Of a stretch of DNA of 64,000 nt, positions 9,544 through 17,430 are shown piece after piece; within the stretch, counting starts at the first letter, position 1, and the number at the start of each line of letters is the position of its first letter. The position numbers and the translations under genes are program-made. The DNA comes from Bacteroidaceae bacterium (lineage in GTDB: Bacteria > Bacteroidota > Bacteroidia > Bacteroidales > Bacteroidaceae), in NCBI GenBank assembly GCA_017542145.1, contig JAFXXQ010000047.1:186001-250000 (forward strand). Reading direction: 5' to 3'. The notes beneath the pieces are model-generated. The model was not told where the DNA came from and did no database searches. It saw nothing but the letters and a program-made list of their open reading frames with translations.

Positions 9544-10059
9544 TCAGTCTATCAGGCCTTCAGGCAAGTTGAATACTATATGACGATTTTCGTAATCGAT
9601 ATCTTCGATAAACACTTCCTGAGCAGGAATGAAGCACTCCGAGCCGTCGGGCCGCCCGACAATGAACAGGACGTTCATCGTCGAATCATCAACGTGAACA
9701 ATATTTCCCAATGCCCCACGTGTACCTTCCTCTGCCGAGAAGCCCACGAAATCGTTCCACGCAAAATCCGGTTTCTCCCCTTCGCACTCCTTGTTCAGGG
9801 CAAATGCCTCCTTGTTTGTAAACACACGCGCCTGCTCCACAGTATCCACACGCTCAAACTTCACCAACACTACGTTGTCCGTCTTATAGCGATATTCCTC
9901 CACGAAAAACGGCACGAATATGCCATCCATCGAGCAGACAAGACACGACACATCCGCACGGTCGAACACATCGTCCGTCAGCATGAGCGCCATCTCGCCT
10001 TGCACGCCGTGGGGACGGGTGAAATGGCCTATGGAATGGAGTTCTTCGCGCAAAATCAT
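9544..10059 (-). CDS. rimM: Ribosome maturation factor RimM
   Basis: 171 residues from ATG 10059, four bases after murA. The N-terminal motif GHFTRPHGVQGE is the RimM signature, followed by the beta-barrel domain and a C-terminal PRC-barrel (FIPAQEVFIEDID region). It binds ribosomal protein S19 and assists 30S head maturation. Length is normal. The earlier in-frame start at 10116 would lie inside murA. Confidence 0.95.
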   Translation of the reverse strand: MILREELHSIGHFTRPHGVQGEMALMLTDDVFDRADVSCLVCSMDGIFVPFFVEEYRYKTDNVVLVKFERVDTVEQARVFTNKEAFALNKECEGEKPDFAWNDFVGFSAEEGTRGALGNIVHVDDSTMNVLFIVGRPDGSECFIPAQEVFIEDIDYENRHIVFNLPEGLID

Positions 10060-10063
10060 GGTA

Positions 10064-11389
10064 TCAGGAATGGAAGTTCTCGCTCGGTACGCGGAGGATG
10101 TGAGCGCCGAGGGCATTCAGACGTCCGTCGATGTTCTGGTAGCCGCGGTCAACCTGGTCAATATCGCCAATGGTACTCGTTCCCTCGGCACTCATGGCAG
10201 CAATCAGCAGGGCGATACCCGCACGGATATCGGGGCTGGTCATCTTGCGGGCACGGAGGCGGAAGGCACGGTCGTGGCCGTTGACTACGGCCCGGTGCGG
10301 GTCGCAGAGGATAATCTGAGCCCCCATGTCAATCAGCTTATCCACAAAAAACAGGCGGCTCTCAAACATCTTCTGATGAATGAGCACGCTGCCCTTGGCC
10401 TGGATGGCGGTAACGAGCAATACGCTCAGTAAGTCAGGCGTCAGCCCGGGCCACGGCGCATCGGCAATAGTCATGATGCTGCCATCGATGAACGATTCTA
10501 TCTGGTAATGCTCCTGACGAGGGATGTAGATGTCGTCGCCCTGCTGCTTGACGTCGATACCCAGACGGCGGAAGCTGGCGGGGATAATACCGAGGTCGGG
10601 ATAGGAGACGTTGCGGATGGTGAGCTCGCTCTGGGTCATGGCAGCCATGCCGATAAAGCTGCCCACCTCAATCATATCGGGCAGAGCGGTATGCTCGCAG
10701 CCTTGCAAGGTGCTGACGCCGTGAATGGTCAGGCGGTTACTGGCAATACCCTCGATCTTTGCGCCCATGCGACAAAGCATCCGGCAGAGTTGCTGAACAT
10801 AAGGCTCGCATGCGGCATTGTAGATGACGGTATCGCCCTCGGCCATGACGGCCCCCATGATGATGTTGGCCGTACCTGTCACCGAGGCCTCGTCAAGCAG
10901 CATATACGTCCCTTTCAACCGCTCGGCACGCAGTTCGTAAACGCCACGTTCGTCGTCATAGACAAACGTGGCTCCCAGGTTCATGAAGCCCTGGAAATGG
11001 GTGTCGAGGCGACGGCGGCCAATCTTATCGCCGCCGGGCTTGCTGATGAACGCCTTGCCGAAACGAGCCAGCAGCGGTCCCACCAGCATCACCGAGCCGC
11101 GCAGCTTGGCGCAGAGGCGGAGGAAATCGTCACTTCCGAGGTATTGCTCATCCAGCTTGTCGGCTTGGAAACGGAAGCTGCCCTCCCCCAGGCGGTCGAT
11201 ACGCACGCCCATCAGAGTCATCATCTTCATCAGATTGTTGACGTCGAGGATGTCGGGGATGTTATGGACGGTGACAGGTTCAGACGTCAGCAAGGTAGCA
11301 CAGAGTATCTGCAGTACCTCGTTCTTGGCGCCTTGCGGAGTGATTTCCCCGTTGAGCGGACGTCCGCCTTCAATGATAAACGATGCCAT
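10064..11389 (-). CDS. murA: UDP-N-acetylglucosamine 1-carboxyvinyltransferase, Asp form
   Basis: 441 residues, full length. It transfers enolpyruvate from PEP to UDP-GlcNAc, the first committed step of peptidoglycan synthesis. The N-terminal GAKNEVLQILCATLL matches the GAKNaaLp substrate loop. The active-site loop reads SKPGGDKIG, so residue D121 stands where E. coli has Cys115. Asp at this site is known to keep activity and abolish covalent inactivation by fosfomycin. It is flanked by rimM (4 bases) and the DUF4290 gene (30 bases). Confidence 0.97.
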   Translation of the reverse strand: MASFIIEGGRPLNGEITPQGAKNEVLQILCATLLTSEPVTVHNIPDILDVNNLMKMMTLMGVRIDRLGEGSFRFQADKLDEQYLGSDDFLRLCAKLRGSVMLVGPLLARFGKAFISKPGGDKIGRRRLDTHFQGFMNLGATFVYDDERGVYELRAERLKGTYMLLDEASVTGTANIIMGAVMAEGDTVIYNAACEPYVQQLCRMLCRMGAKIEGIASNRLTIHGVSTLQGCEHTALPDMIEVGSFIGMAAMTQSELTIRNVSYPDLGIIPASFRRLGIDVKQQGDDIYIPRQEHYQIESFIDGSIMTIADAPWPGLTPDLLSVLLVTAIQAKGSVLIHQKMFESRLFFVDKLIDMGAQIILCDPHRAVVNGHDRAFRLRARKMTSPDIRAGIALLIAAMSAEGTSTIGDIDQVDRGYQNIDGRLNALGAHILRVPSENFHS

Positions 11390-11419
11390 AATGTCTGTCT
11401 TTATGGTTGTAATGAAGAA

Positions 11420-12055
11420 CTAATTTTGATTATTGTTGTTCTTTTTCTTCTTCTTTTTCTTTTTCCCCTGTGTCTGAGCAGGCTGTGCCTGTATGTTGGC
11501 AGGCAGCTTGTACAATGCCAGACCGAGGGCATTCTCATCCACCACAATCTCGCCGTCCGAGAACAAGCGAATGTCGTCAACTATTTTGCTGTCCTCCAGT
11601 CCCTCGTGGTTCCAGAGCAGATGTTCCTTCTTCATCTGGATAGCAATAAGGCGGACAAGCTCGTTGCGCAGCGGTCCCTCGGGCAGTTGGCGCGCTTCGT
11701 CAATCATGGCCATGATGTAGTGGCCATAGTGGCGATGGGAGATTCCGCCCGTGCCGTATGGGACATTATCGGGACGGCTGCGGAAGTTCTCCGGACGGAT
11801 TATTTCGTAGGGATAGTCGATGTCAAGCTTAAAATCCGCCATGATGGCCAAGTGATCCCAAAGCTTCTGCTCATAGTCGGGCATATCCTGCCCTTCGGGG
11901 AACTTCCCCTTCATGATGCGTATGATGGTCTCGGCACAGCGTTGGCGCTCGGCACGATCCTCGATGGTTACGGCAAAATCAATCATCCGCTGGATGGAGC
12001 GGCCATACTCAGGCAAGGTCAAGGGAGAGAGTTGGGTATTATATTCCATATTCAT
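11420..12055 (-). CDS. DUF4290 family protein
   Basis: 211 residues, beginning MNMEYNTQLSPLTLPEYGR, the conserved start of the Bacteroidota DUF4290 family; the ATG two codons later is also possible. It contains the conserved YGTGGISHRHYGHYI and HLLWNHEGLED stretches. The C-terminus ends in eight Lys followed by several Asn, a low-complexity tail that may be slippage-prone or bind nucleic acid. The function of the family is unknown. It sits between tsaB and murA in the operon. Confidence 0.9.
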   Translation of the reverse strand: MNMEYNTQLSPLTLPEYGRSIQRMIDFAVTIEDRAERQRCAETIIRIMKGKFPEGQDMPDYEQKLWDHLAIMADFKLDIDYPYEIIRPENFRSRPDNVPYGTGGISHRHYGHYIMAMIDEARQLPEGPLRNELVRLIAIQMKKEHLLWNHEGLEDSKIVDDIRLFSDGEIVVDENALGLALYKLPANIQAQPAQTQGKKKKKKKKNNNNQN

Positions 12056-12071
12056 TTGATTTCAAAAAAAC

Positions 12072-12773
12072 TTAGTTTTCATGGAGCAGATCGCGGGGTT
12101 TGGAGGCAACGAACTCCTTCAGATAGAAGGGTTCGAAGTAGGCGACATCCTCGAAGCGCCCGGCATTGAATGCCTTCTCGGCAAGGGGAAACATCCATCG
12201 GGCCAACGGTCTGACGCCCTCCACGAAACGGGCGTTGGGATGGGTGATGACTGTTTTGCATTTTTCGGCACCTCCACCGAAGAACCACACGGGGCCACGG
12301 TCGAGGAACGAATTGTACGTCCCTGCCTCCACCACATCCGCTGCGACATCCCGGACGGGAGTGAGGGCACGGTCATAGACAGCCGCATACACCTCCATGC
12401 GCCGGGCATCAATCATCGGGCAGAGCAAGGCCTCCTCGGGCAGGTCGTCGCGCAGCAGCACAGGCACGCACGTCACCTCCAGCGTGGACAGGGCTATCAG
12501 GGGCAGGTCGCGCCCGTAGCAGATTCCCTTTGCCATCGACGCACTTATACGGAGCCCCGTATATGACCCGGGGCCGCAACTCAGGGCTACGGCATCCAGA
12601 CGTTTCGCCGCGCTATCGGCCATCGACAAGGCCTCGTCAACCAGCAGACTGAAGGCTACCTCGTGCGACGATGTTCCACGCCCTTCCTCCTTGGCAAACA
12701 ACAGGGCACCATCCTCGCTGAGGGCCACCGAACAGACGTCCGATGAGGTTTCTAAATGCAGAATACAAGCCAT
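12072..12773 (-). CDS. tsaB: tRNA threonylcarbamoyladenosine biosynthesis protein TsaB
   Basis: 233 residues. The N-terminal ILHLETSSDVCSVAL and the GPGSYTGLRI motif are diagnostic of TsaB, the inactive ASKHA-fold partner of TsaD in the complex that makes t6A37 in tRNA. It is the first gene of the eight-gene minus-strand operon and has its own -7 element at 12808-12801. The partner ATPase TsaE is encoded at 55.1 kb in this window. Confidence 0.95.
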   Translation of the reverse strand: MACILHLETSSDVCSVALSEDGALLFAKEEGRGTSSHEVAFSLLVDEALSMADSAAKRLDAVALSCGPGSYTGLRISASMAKGICYGRDLPLIALSTLEVTCVPVLLRDDLPEEALLCPMIDARRMEVYAAVYDRALTPVRDVAADVVEAGTYNSFLDRGPVWFFGGGAEKCKTVITHPNARFVEGVRPLARWMFPLAEKAFNAGRFEDVAYFEPFYLKEFVASKPRDLLHEN

Positions 12774-12800
12774 TTTTGCCTATATTAGGATTTTCGACCG

Positions 12801-12808
12801 CAAAAGTA
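12801..12808 (-). promoter_or_regulatory. -7 element TACTTTTG for tsaB
   Basis: The minus strand reads TACTTTTG, fitting the Bacteroidota TAnnTTTG -7 consensus, 27 bases before the tsaB start. No clear -33 TTTG is seen. Confidence 0.6.
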
Positions 12809-12831
12809 AGCAAAAATAATGAGAAAATGAT

Positions 12832-12839
12832 TACTTTTG
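12832..12839 (+). promoter_or_regulatory. -7 element TACTTTTG for yicC
   Basis: The plus strand reads TACTTTTG, the same octamer as the opposing tsaB element, 25 bases before the yicC start. The two promoters face away from each other across 23 bases. Confidence 0.6.
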
Positions 12840-12864
12840 CGCAGATTTAATAAAAGGTAACACT

Positions 12865-13743
12865 ATGATTCAATCCATGACTGGCTACGGCAAGGCCGTA
12901 CGGATGTTCGGAAACAAGAAAATCTGCGCCGAGATAAAGTCGCTCAACAGTAAGCAGCTCGACCTCTCCACACGCATAGCCCCGCTCTACCGCGAGAAGG
13001 AGATGGAGGTGCGAGCGTTAATTGCCGCTGAGCTCGAGCGGGGGAAAGTCGATTTCAACCTCTGGACGGAGGAAGACGCCTCAACCGCAGCCACGCCTAT
13101 CAACACAGCGTTGGTTGCCAACTACTTCGAGCAGCTCAAGACGCTGGAGAAGGAGTGCGAGCTGCCCCTCTCGCCCATCACGCTGGCGCCCATGCTGCTG
13201 CGGATGCCCGATGTGCTGACGCGTACCGCCACCGTCGAGCTCTCGGACGACGAGTGGGCCGTGGCCTCCGAAGCCATCCGCGAAGCCATTCGTTGTCTCG
13301 TGGAGTTCCGCCGTCAGGAGGGTGCCGCGCTGGAGAAGAAGTTCCGCGAGAAGATCGACAACATCGAAGCCCTCCTCCACGCCATCGAGCCGTACGAGAA
13401 AGAGCGTGTCGAGAACATCCGCAGCCGTATCCTCGACAACCTGCAGAAGACCCTCGGCGCCGACTACGACCGCAACCGCTTCGAGCAGGAGCTCATCTAC
13501 TACATCGAGAAGCTCGACATCAACGAGGAGAAGCAGCGCCTCACCAACCACCTCAACTACTTCCGCCAGACGCTCGCCGACGGACACGGCCAGGGCAAGA
13601 AACTCGGCTTCATCGCCCAGGAGATGGGACGCGAAATCAACACCACCGGCAGCAAGTCCAACCATGCCGAGATGCAGAACATCGTCGTCCGCATGAAGGA
13701 CGAACTCGAGCAAATCAAGGAACAAGTGCTGAACGTAATGTAA
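12865..13743 (+). CDS. yicC: YicC family endoribonuclease
   Basis: 292 residues with the YicC signature MIQSMTGYGKA at the start, EIKSLNSKQLD, and a C-terminal DUF1732 region (GREINTTGSKSNHAEMQNIVV). E. coli YicC is an RNA-degrading enzyme that promotes sRNA (RyhB) decay. Here it leads a plus-strand group with gmk and nadD, an order common in Bacteroidota. Full length. Confidence 0.93.
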   Translation: MIQSMTGYGKAVRMFGNKKICAEIKSLNSKQLDLSTRIAPLYREKEMEVRALIAAELERGKVDFNLWTEEDASTAATPINTALVANYFEQLKTLEKECELPLSPITLAPMLLRMPDVLTRTATVELSDDEWAVASEAIREAIRCLVEFRRQEGAALEKKFREKIDNIEALLHAIEPYEKERVENIRSRILDNLQKTLGADYDRNRFEQELIYYIEKLDINEEKQRLTNHLNYFRQTLADGHGQGKKLGFIAQEMGREINTTGSKSNHAEMQNIVVRMKDELEQIKEQVLNVM

Positions 13744-13749
13744 TTACTT

Positions 13750-13822
13750 AGTTCATAGTTCATAATTCATAATTCATAGTTAAACCTCCGGCGAGCCGGA
13801 ACTAAACCATAAACCATTCTTA
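13750..13822 (+). repeat. 7-bp array (agttcat) plus G/C core between yicC and gmk
   Basis: About 4.5 tandem copies of agttcat/aattcat fill 13750-13781. A segment taaacctccggcg...aactaaaccataaaccatt follows, up to the gmk start. The same two ends recur around 29668-29815 before the NuoEF-like gene, so this is a composite element. Confidence 0.75.
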
Positions 13823-13823
13823 A

Positions 13824-14420
13824 ATGACCGGAAAGATTCTCATTTTCTCTGCCCCGTCAGGTTCGGGCAAGACCACCATTGTCAACTTCCTGCGCCAGCA
13901 GGAGGGGTTGAACCTCTACTTCTCCGTCTCGGCCACCAGCCGCCCCCCGCGCGGCACGGAGCAGGACGGCGTCGACTACTTCTTCGTCACCCCCGACGAG
14001 TTCCGCGCCAAGATTGCCCGAGGCGAATTCCTCGAGTACGAGGAGGTCTATCAGGACCGCTTCTACGGCACCCTCACGGCGCAGGTCGAGGCGCAGCTCG
14101 CCCTCGGCCAGAACGTCATCTTTGACGTCGACGTGAAGGGCGGCATCAACATCAAGCGCCACTACGGCGACCGCGCCCTCAGCGTCTTCATCCAGCCCCC
14201 CTCCATCGACGAGCTGCGCCGACGCCTCGAACGCCGCGGCACCGATGCCCCCGAAGTCATCGACGAACGCGTTCGCAAAGCCGCTTACGAGCTCACCTTC
14301 GCCCCCCAGTTCGACTACATCCTCATCAACGACGACCTCGACACAGCCGAAGCCGAAATCCTCGCAAAAGTCAAGGAGTTTTTAGTTCATAATTCACAAT
14401 TCATAGTTCATAATTCATAG
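13824..14420 (+). CDS. gmk: Guanylate kinase
   Basis: 198 residues. P-loop SAPSGSGKTT at residues 9-18, then the GMP-binding SATSRPPRGTEQDGVDYFF and lid region. It phosphorylates GMP to GDP. The last ~13 residues (FLVHNSQFIVHNS) are encoded by the agttcat/aattcac array that starts at 14384, so the original C-terminus appears to have been overwritten or extended by the repeat. Confidence 0.95.
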   Translation: MTGKILIFSAPSGSGKTTIVNFLRQQEGLNLYFSVSATSRPPRGTEQDGVDYFFVTPDEFRAKIARGEFLEYEEVYQDRFYGTLTAQVEAQLALGQNVIFDVDVKGGINIKRHYGDRALSVFIQPPSIDELRRRLERRGTDAPEVIDERVRKAAYELTFAPQFDYILINDDLDTAEAEILAKVKEFLVHNSQFIVHNS

Positions 14421-14436
14421 TTCATAGTTCATAGTT
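14384..14436 (+). repeat. 7-bp array (agttcat) overlapping the gmk stop
   Basis: About 7.5 units of agttcat/aattcat/aattcac run from inside gmk to past its stop codon. The array supplies both the final codons and the stop. Confidence 0.8.
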
Positions 14437-14486
14437 AACCATCCCACAGAACTGTTAATTCTTCATTTTTAATTCTTCATTTTAAA

Positions 14487-15224
14487 GTGAGAATCGGCAT
14501 ATTTGGCGGCACGTACAACCCCATCCATCTCGGCCATACCGCGTTGGCAAGCTACATCTGCAACCTCGGCCTCGTGGACGAGGTGTGGCTGATGGTCAGT
14601 CCCCAGAACCCCTTCAAGCAAGACCATCAGCTGCTCGACGAAGCCGTCCGTCTGCGTCTCGCCACCCTTGCCGTGCAGGACTTCCCCCGTCTGCGAGCCA
14701 GCGACTTCGAGTTCCATCTCCCCCGCCCCTCCTACACCTACGTCACCTTGCAGGAGCTCACGCGCACCTGTCCCGACGACACCTTCAGCCTCATCATCGG
14801 CGCCGACAACTGGGAGAAATTCCCCGGGTGGCGCAACGCCGACGACATCCTCGCCCGCTACCCCCTCATCGTCTATCCGCGCGAAACGGTTAACGATGAG
14901 CGCTTAGCGGTTAGCGACGGCCATATGCGCGAAACGGTTAACGATGAGCGCTTAGCGGTTAGCAACGGCGCTGCAACCAACGCGCCCCCCTCCCTCACGG
15001 GTTTCTGTCCCCCGATAACGGGGGAACCGAAGGGGGTGCAAAGACCATTGAGGGTTGGGGGTGGGTCTCCTATTTTCCTCTCCTCCGCTCCCCTCTACCC
15101 CATCAGCTCCACCGCCATCCGCGACGCCATAGCCGCAGGCGAGGACGTCAGCCTGTGGCTCGACCCTGCCGTCTACGACCTCATCCGCCATCTCGGCCTC
15201 TACCGACAAACGACAAGCCGTTAA
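14487..15224 (+). CDS. nadD: Nicotinate-nucleotide adenylyltransferase with an internal insertion
   Basis: 245 residues from GTG 14487 (VRIGIFGGTYNPIHLGH, the nucleotidyltransferase (H/T)xGH motif). It makes NaAD from NaMN and ATP in NAD synthesis. The C-terminal SSTAIRDAIAAGEDV and final ..LGLY match the family. Between YPLIVYPRE and APLYPISSTAIR there is an extra ~60-residue, repeat-derived segment (two copies of RETVNDERLAVS, then TNAPPSLTGFCPP). The family is normally ~190-200 residues, so the excess matches the insert. Both halves stay in frame and look intact. Confidence 0.93.
   Translation: MRIGIFGGTYNPIHLGHTALASYICNLGLVDEVWLMVSPQNPFKQDHQLLDEAVRLRLATLAVQDFPRLRASDFEFHLPRPSYTYVTLQELTRTCPDDTFSLIIGADNWEKFPGWRNADDILARYPLIVYPRETVNDERLAVSDGHMRETVNDERLAVSNGAATNAPPSLTGFCPPITGEPKGVQRPLRVGGGSPIFLSSAPLYPISSTAIRDAIAAGEDVSLWLDPAVYDLIRHLGLYRQTTSR
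14880..15083 (+). repeat. In-frame repeat and palindrome insertion in nadD
   Basis: A ~36-bp unit containing cggttaacgatgagcg and cttagcggttag is repeated at ~14880 and ~14929, followed by a C/G-rich palindromic segment ending near 15083 with gggttgggggtgggtctcc. The latter resembles the elements at 16.3, 16.5 and 19.5 kb. The whole insert is translated. Confidence 0.75.
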
Positions 15225-15226
15225 CC

Positions 15227-15330
15227 CTTGTTACCTTGTTACCTTGTTACCTTGTTACCCTGTTACCCTGTTACCCTGTTACCTTGTTACCCTGTTACCG
15301 TGTTACCCTGTTACCTGTTACCGTGTTACC
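15227..15330 (+). repeat. 8-bp array (gttacctt/gttaccct), left flank of island
   Basis: About 13 units of gttaccyt, with one 7-bp step, lie just after nadD. The inverted version is at 21779-21855. Apart from the repeats, 15225-15575 contains no gene. Confidence 0.85.
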
Positions 15331-15459
15331 GCGGGCATCGGAAGCAGGATGAGCGGCCTATTTGAGAAAAGCCCCGCTTCCCAGCGAGGCCTTTCCCACA
15401 ATTGCATTATGAAAAATAAACACCCTCTTTTTATTTCTGATTTTCAATCTTCATTTTTT

Positions 15460-15571
15460 GTTTAACGTTTAACGTTTAAGGTTTAACGAACACGTCCTTC
15501 TATTTTTCGTTTAACATTTAACGTTTAATGTTTAACGAACACGTCCTTCTATTTTTCGTTTAACGTTAAAC
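15460..15571 (+). repeat. 7-bp array (gtttaac) with 49-bp higher-order repeat
   Basis: gtttaac units are interrupted by gaacacgtccttc and tatttttc. The block starting at 15481 recurs at 15530, a 49-bp (7x7) period. It lies immediately downstream of the M15 gene stop. Confidence 0.8.
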
Positions 15572-15575
15572 CATT

Positions 15576-16070
15576 TCAATCTTTCTTGTATCCTTGTCCG
15601 TAGCCATTGTACTGCAGCATGCGCAGTCGCTGCGTACTGTAGCGTGCCGCCACGGCAACGTGGAAGAACGTGGGGTATGTGATGAACTGGTTGAACATCC
15701 CCTTGGGGATTTCCATCATCTTGTCCTCATCCCCACCATTTTCTTCCTTCCATTTCTGCCCCTCGTCGCGCCATTTCCGCACGATGGGCAGAATAAGCTG
15801 CCGCTTCTCGGGGTCGAGGGGATAGAAGTCCGCCGCCAGCCCCAACAGGTGTGCGGAGGTTTCTGCTCCGCCCACGGCGGTGTTCAGATCCTTGCAGCGG
15901 TAGCCGCTGCTGATGCAGATGGGCGAGCCGATGGCCTCGCGCAGCGGGTCGAGGAACTCTTCCACCAGCCAGTGCAGGTTCACCACCACCTCTTCGCTGG
16001 GCGTGTTGTCGTAGCCCTTTATGCTGGCGGTTATGCTACGCGTGAACTCAGCCAAAGTAAAGTGTTTCAT
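15576..16070 (-). CDS. M15-family peptidase (Peptidase_M15_3)
   Basis: 164 residues. The core SSGYRCKDLNTAVGG...SAHLLGLAADF carries the M15 zinc-binding SxHxxGxAxD pattern, and FHVAV supplies the last His. Family members cleave peptidoglycan peptides, and phage-type endolysins share this fold. No signal peptide is visible, as in many cargo or phage-type members. It is the last of three minus-strand island genes (HU-like, smalltalk, M15). That set matches a recurring Bacteroidales module in which an amidase or peptidase follows HU and smalltalk genes. Confidence 0.88.
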   Translation of the reverse strand: MKHFTLAEFTRSITASIKGYDNTPSEEVVVNLHWLVEEFLDPLREAIGSPICISSGYRCKDLNTAVGGAETSAHLLGLAADFYPLDPEKRQLILPIVRKWRDEGQKWKEENGGDEDKMMEIPKGMFNQFITYPTFFHVAVAARYSTQRLRMLQYNGYGQGYKKD

Positions 16071-16079
16071 AGTTTCCTT

Positions 16080-16137
16080 AGTTAAGAATTAAGAGTTAAT
16101 TTCCTTAGTTAAGAATTAAGAGTTAAGAGTTAAGAAA
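16080..16137 (-). repeat. 7-bp array (agttaag/aattaag) upstream of the M15 gene
   Basis: Two blocks of agttaag/aattaag units are separated by tttcctt, immediately before the M15 start codon. Confidence 0.75.
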
Positions 16138-16183
16138 AATGCTCATCCAATCAGTGCGAGCGAAGCCAGCGTGCAGGCCACAA

Positions 16184-16276
16184 TTACATACAACTTTGTA
16201 CGCTCAGCGTGCCGGCGATGGCCGTCAGAATGGCAATCAGTATTTCGATTATTCGTTTCCATGAGATAGTTTTCAT
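16184..16276 (-). CDS. Smalltalk-type small protein
   Basis: Reading the minus strand from ATG 16276 to TAA at 16184 gives a 30-residue peptide: MKTISWKRIIEILIAIL, then TAIAGTLSVQSCM. The W-K start, the single hydrophobic helix with TAIA(G/T)TL and the near-terminal QSC match the Bacteroidota 'smalltalk' family as I remember it. Members usually lie between an HU-like DNA-binding gene and a cell-wall amidase or peptidase, exactly the order here. The role is unknown; a small membrane protein or lipoprotein-like peptide is likely. Confidence 0.8.
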   Translation of the reverse strand: MKTISWKRIIEILIAILTAIAGTLSVQSCM

Positions 16277-16288
16277 ACGTGTGAAGTT

Positions 16289-16336
16289 TTAGAGACCCAC
16301 CCCCATCCCCTCCCGTAATGGAGGGGAGCAAGGGCA
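16289..16336. repeat. C/G-rich palindromic element, copy 1
   Basis: Contains agacccacccccatcccc and tcccgtaatggagggg, with a short cccctcc/ggagggg hairpin. Related copies are at 16487-16549, in the primase gene (19461-19548) and in nadD. It lies upstream of the smalltalk gene. Confidence 0.65.
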
Positions 16337-16486
16337 AACGGGTTTGTTATAGAATTAAGAGTTTAATTTTGTAGAATTTTGTTTTTAATTTTGTTGAATT
16401 TGGCCTTTGGCCTTCCTCCTTCGCACCTCGGCCATTCAAACAAGTTTGATGGCACTCGGTTTGTCGTCGGTTCTGCCCGTCAGGGC

Positions 16487-16549
16487 ACTCCCTGCCCCCC
16501 CCCTGCCCCCCTCCCTCACGGGAGGGGTTGGGGGAGGGTCTTTTAGGCC
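16487..16549 (-). repeat. C/G-rich palindromic element, copy 2, at the 3' end of the HU-like gene
   Basis: On the minus strand this reads agaccctcccccaacccc then tcccgtgagggagggg, overlapping the stop of the HU-like gene. The hairpin could slow or end transcription, though no T-run follows. Confidence 0.6.
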
Positions 16550-16959
16550 AAGAGCTCACTCGGCACTCGCTTCAGGCTGCGGTTGGCGCGGACGTACTTC
16601 AGGAGGTCGGCATCGGCACGGAAGTTGATTCCCACGCCCTTGATGTAGCTCGCGGGCTCGAAGCTCTCCACCGGGATGACGCTCTGCGCGAAGCACTTGC
16701 TCTTCAGGTTCACCTGCAGCGCGCCCAGCTCCTCCAGCACGATGCGCTGCCCCTGGAGCAGGTGCGTCTTGATGAACTCCTTCGCGGCAGTCAGCACGGC
16801 GATGACGTCAGCCTTCGTGACGGTGGTCGCAAACTGGATGTCCTCGCACAGCCCCTTGAAGTCGTAGTCACCAGTCTTGACGGCGCGGTTGGTAGCGTAA
16901 TCGACACCCTCCGCACCCCTCGGGTTGGAACAACCCACAATCTGATAAGTTACAGGCAT
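16543..16959 (-). CDS. HU-like DNA-binding protein
   Basis: 138 residues beginning MPVTYQIVGCSNPRG, followed by the HU-like core (FKGLCEDIQFATTVTKADVIAVLTAAKEFIKTHLLQGQRIVLEELGALQV). This is the longer HU-like domain typical of Bacteroidetes accessory modules, not the ~90-residue chromosomal HU. A DNA-binding or bending role is inferred. Its promoter has a TATCTTTG box at 17017-17010, and a 26-bp palindrome lies further upstream. Confidence 0.85.
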   Translation of the reverse strand: MPVTYQIVGCSNPRGAEGVDYATNRAVKTGDYDFKGLCEDIQFATTVTKADVIAVLTAAKEFIKTHLLQGQRIVLEELGALQVNLKSKCFAQSVIPVESFEPASYIKGVGINFRADADLLKYVRANRSLKRVPSELLA

Positions 16960-17009
16960 AGCTTTAGATAGTTTTAGAAGTCTGACAATAGCGTTAACTA
17001 TTCACAATG

Positions 17010-17017
17010 CAAAGATA
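17010..17017 (-). promoter_or_regulatory. -7 element TATCTTTG for the HU-like gene
   Basis: The minus strand reads TATCTTTG 50 bases before the HU-like start codon. No clear -33 element is seen. Confidence 0.55.
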
Positions 17018-17064
17018 CGACTTTTTTCCCGAAGTTGGCACTTTCGTTAACGTTATTTAGGATT

Positions 17065-17090
17065 TTTCTTTATCCTATAGGATAAAGAAA
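17065..17090. promoter_or_regulatory. 26-bp perfect palindrome, possible operator
   Basis: Each half reads TTTCTTTATCCTA toward the centre, with no mismatch over 26 bp. It lies ~50 bp upstream of the HU-like -7 box, in the region between the HU-like gene and the divergent S24 gene. The T-poor ends argue against a terminator. An operator for the S24 protein or a site used by the island is inferred. Confidence 0.55.
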
Positions 17091-17094
17091 CCCC

Positions 17095-17288
17095 ACGGTA
17101 ACACGGTAACAAGGTAACAAGGTAACAGGGTAACATCCTCCTCCTGCGTGCGGTTATATATATATTATATATTGGAAAAATTAAATATATATATATTTAA
17201 AATTATACCAGTATCTCCTTTCCAGTTAATCTCCGCGCGCACGCCCGTGAACACCTTGTTACCTTGTTACCGTGTTACCGTGTTACCC
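17095..17288. repeat. Inverted gttaccyt arrays around an AT-rich core
   Basis: Left arm 17095-17134 (ggtaacac/ggtaacaa) and right arm 17252-17288 (cttgttac/cgtgttac) are reverse complements over about 27 bp. The ~115-bp core contains strongly AT-rich stretches at 17153-17211 (ttatatatatattatat; taaatatatatatattta). The region 16960-17515 has no gene of its own. Confidence 0.7.
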
Positions 17289-17430
17289 CGGGCAGCAGCG
17301 CGCGCGGCGAAAAAGCCCGAAAAAAAAGCAAAGCACCTTCTTAAAAATTTTTCAGGCCTTTTCCGCATGGGGGAGACAAAGGGCGCTTGGAGAAATACGC
17401 TCTCATTGTGGAAAACTTTCTGCCCTTTTG

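Noticed and set aside
10508-12169. 553-residue plus-strand open frame
   Set aside because: Antisense to murA and the DUF4290 gene; no recognisable domain.
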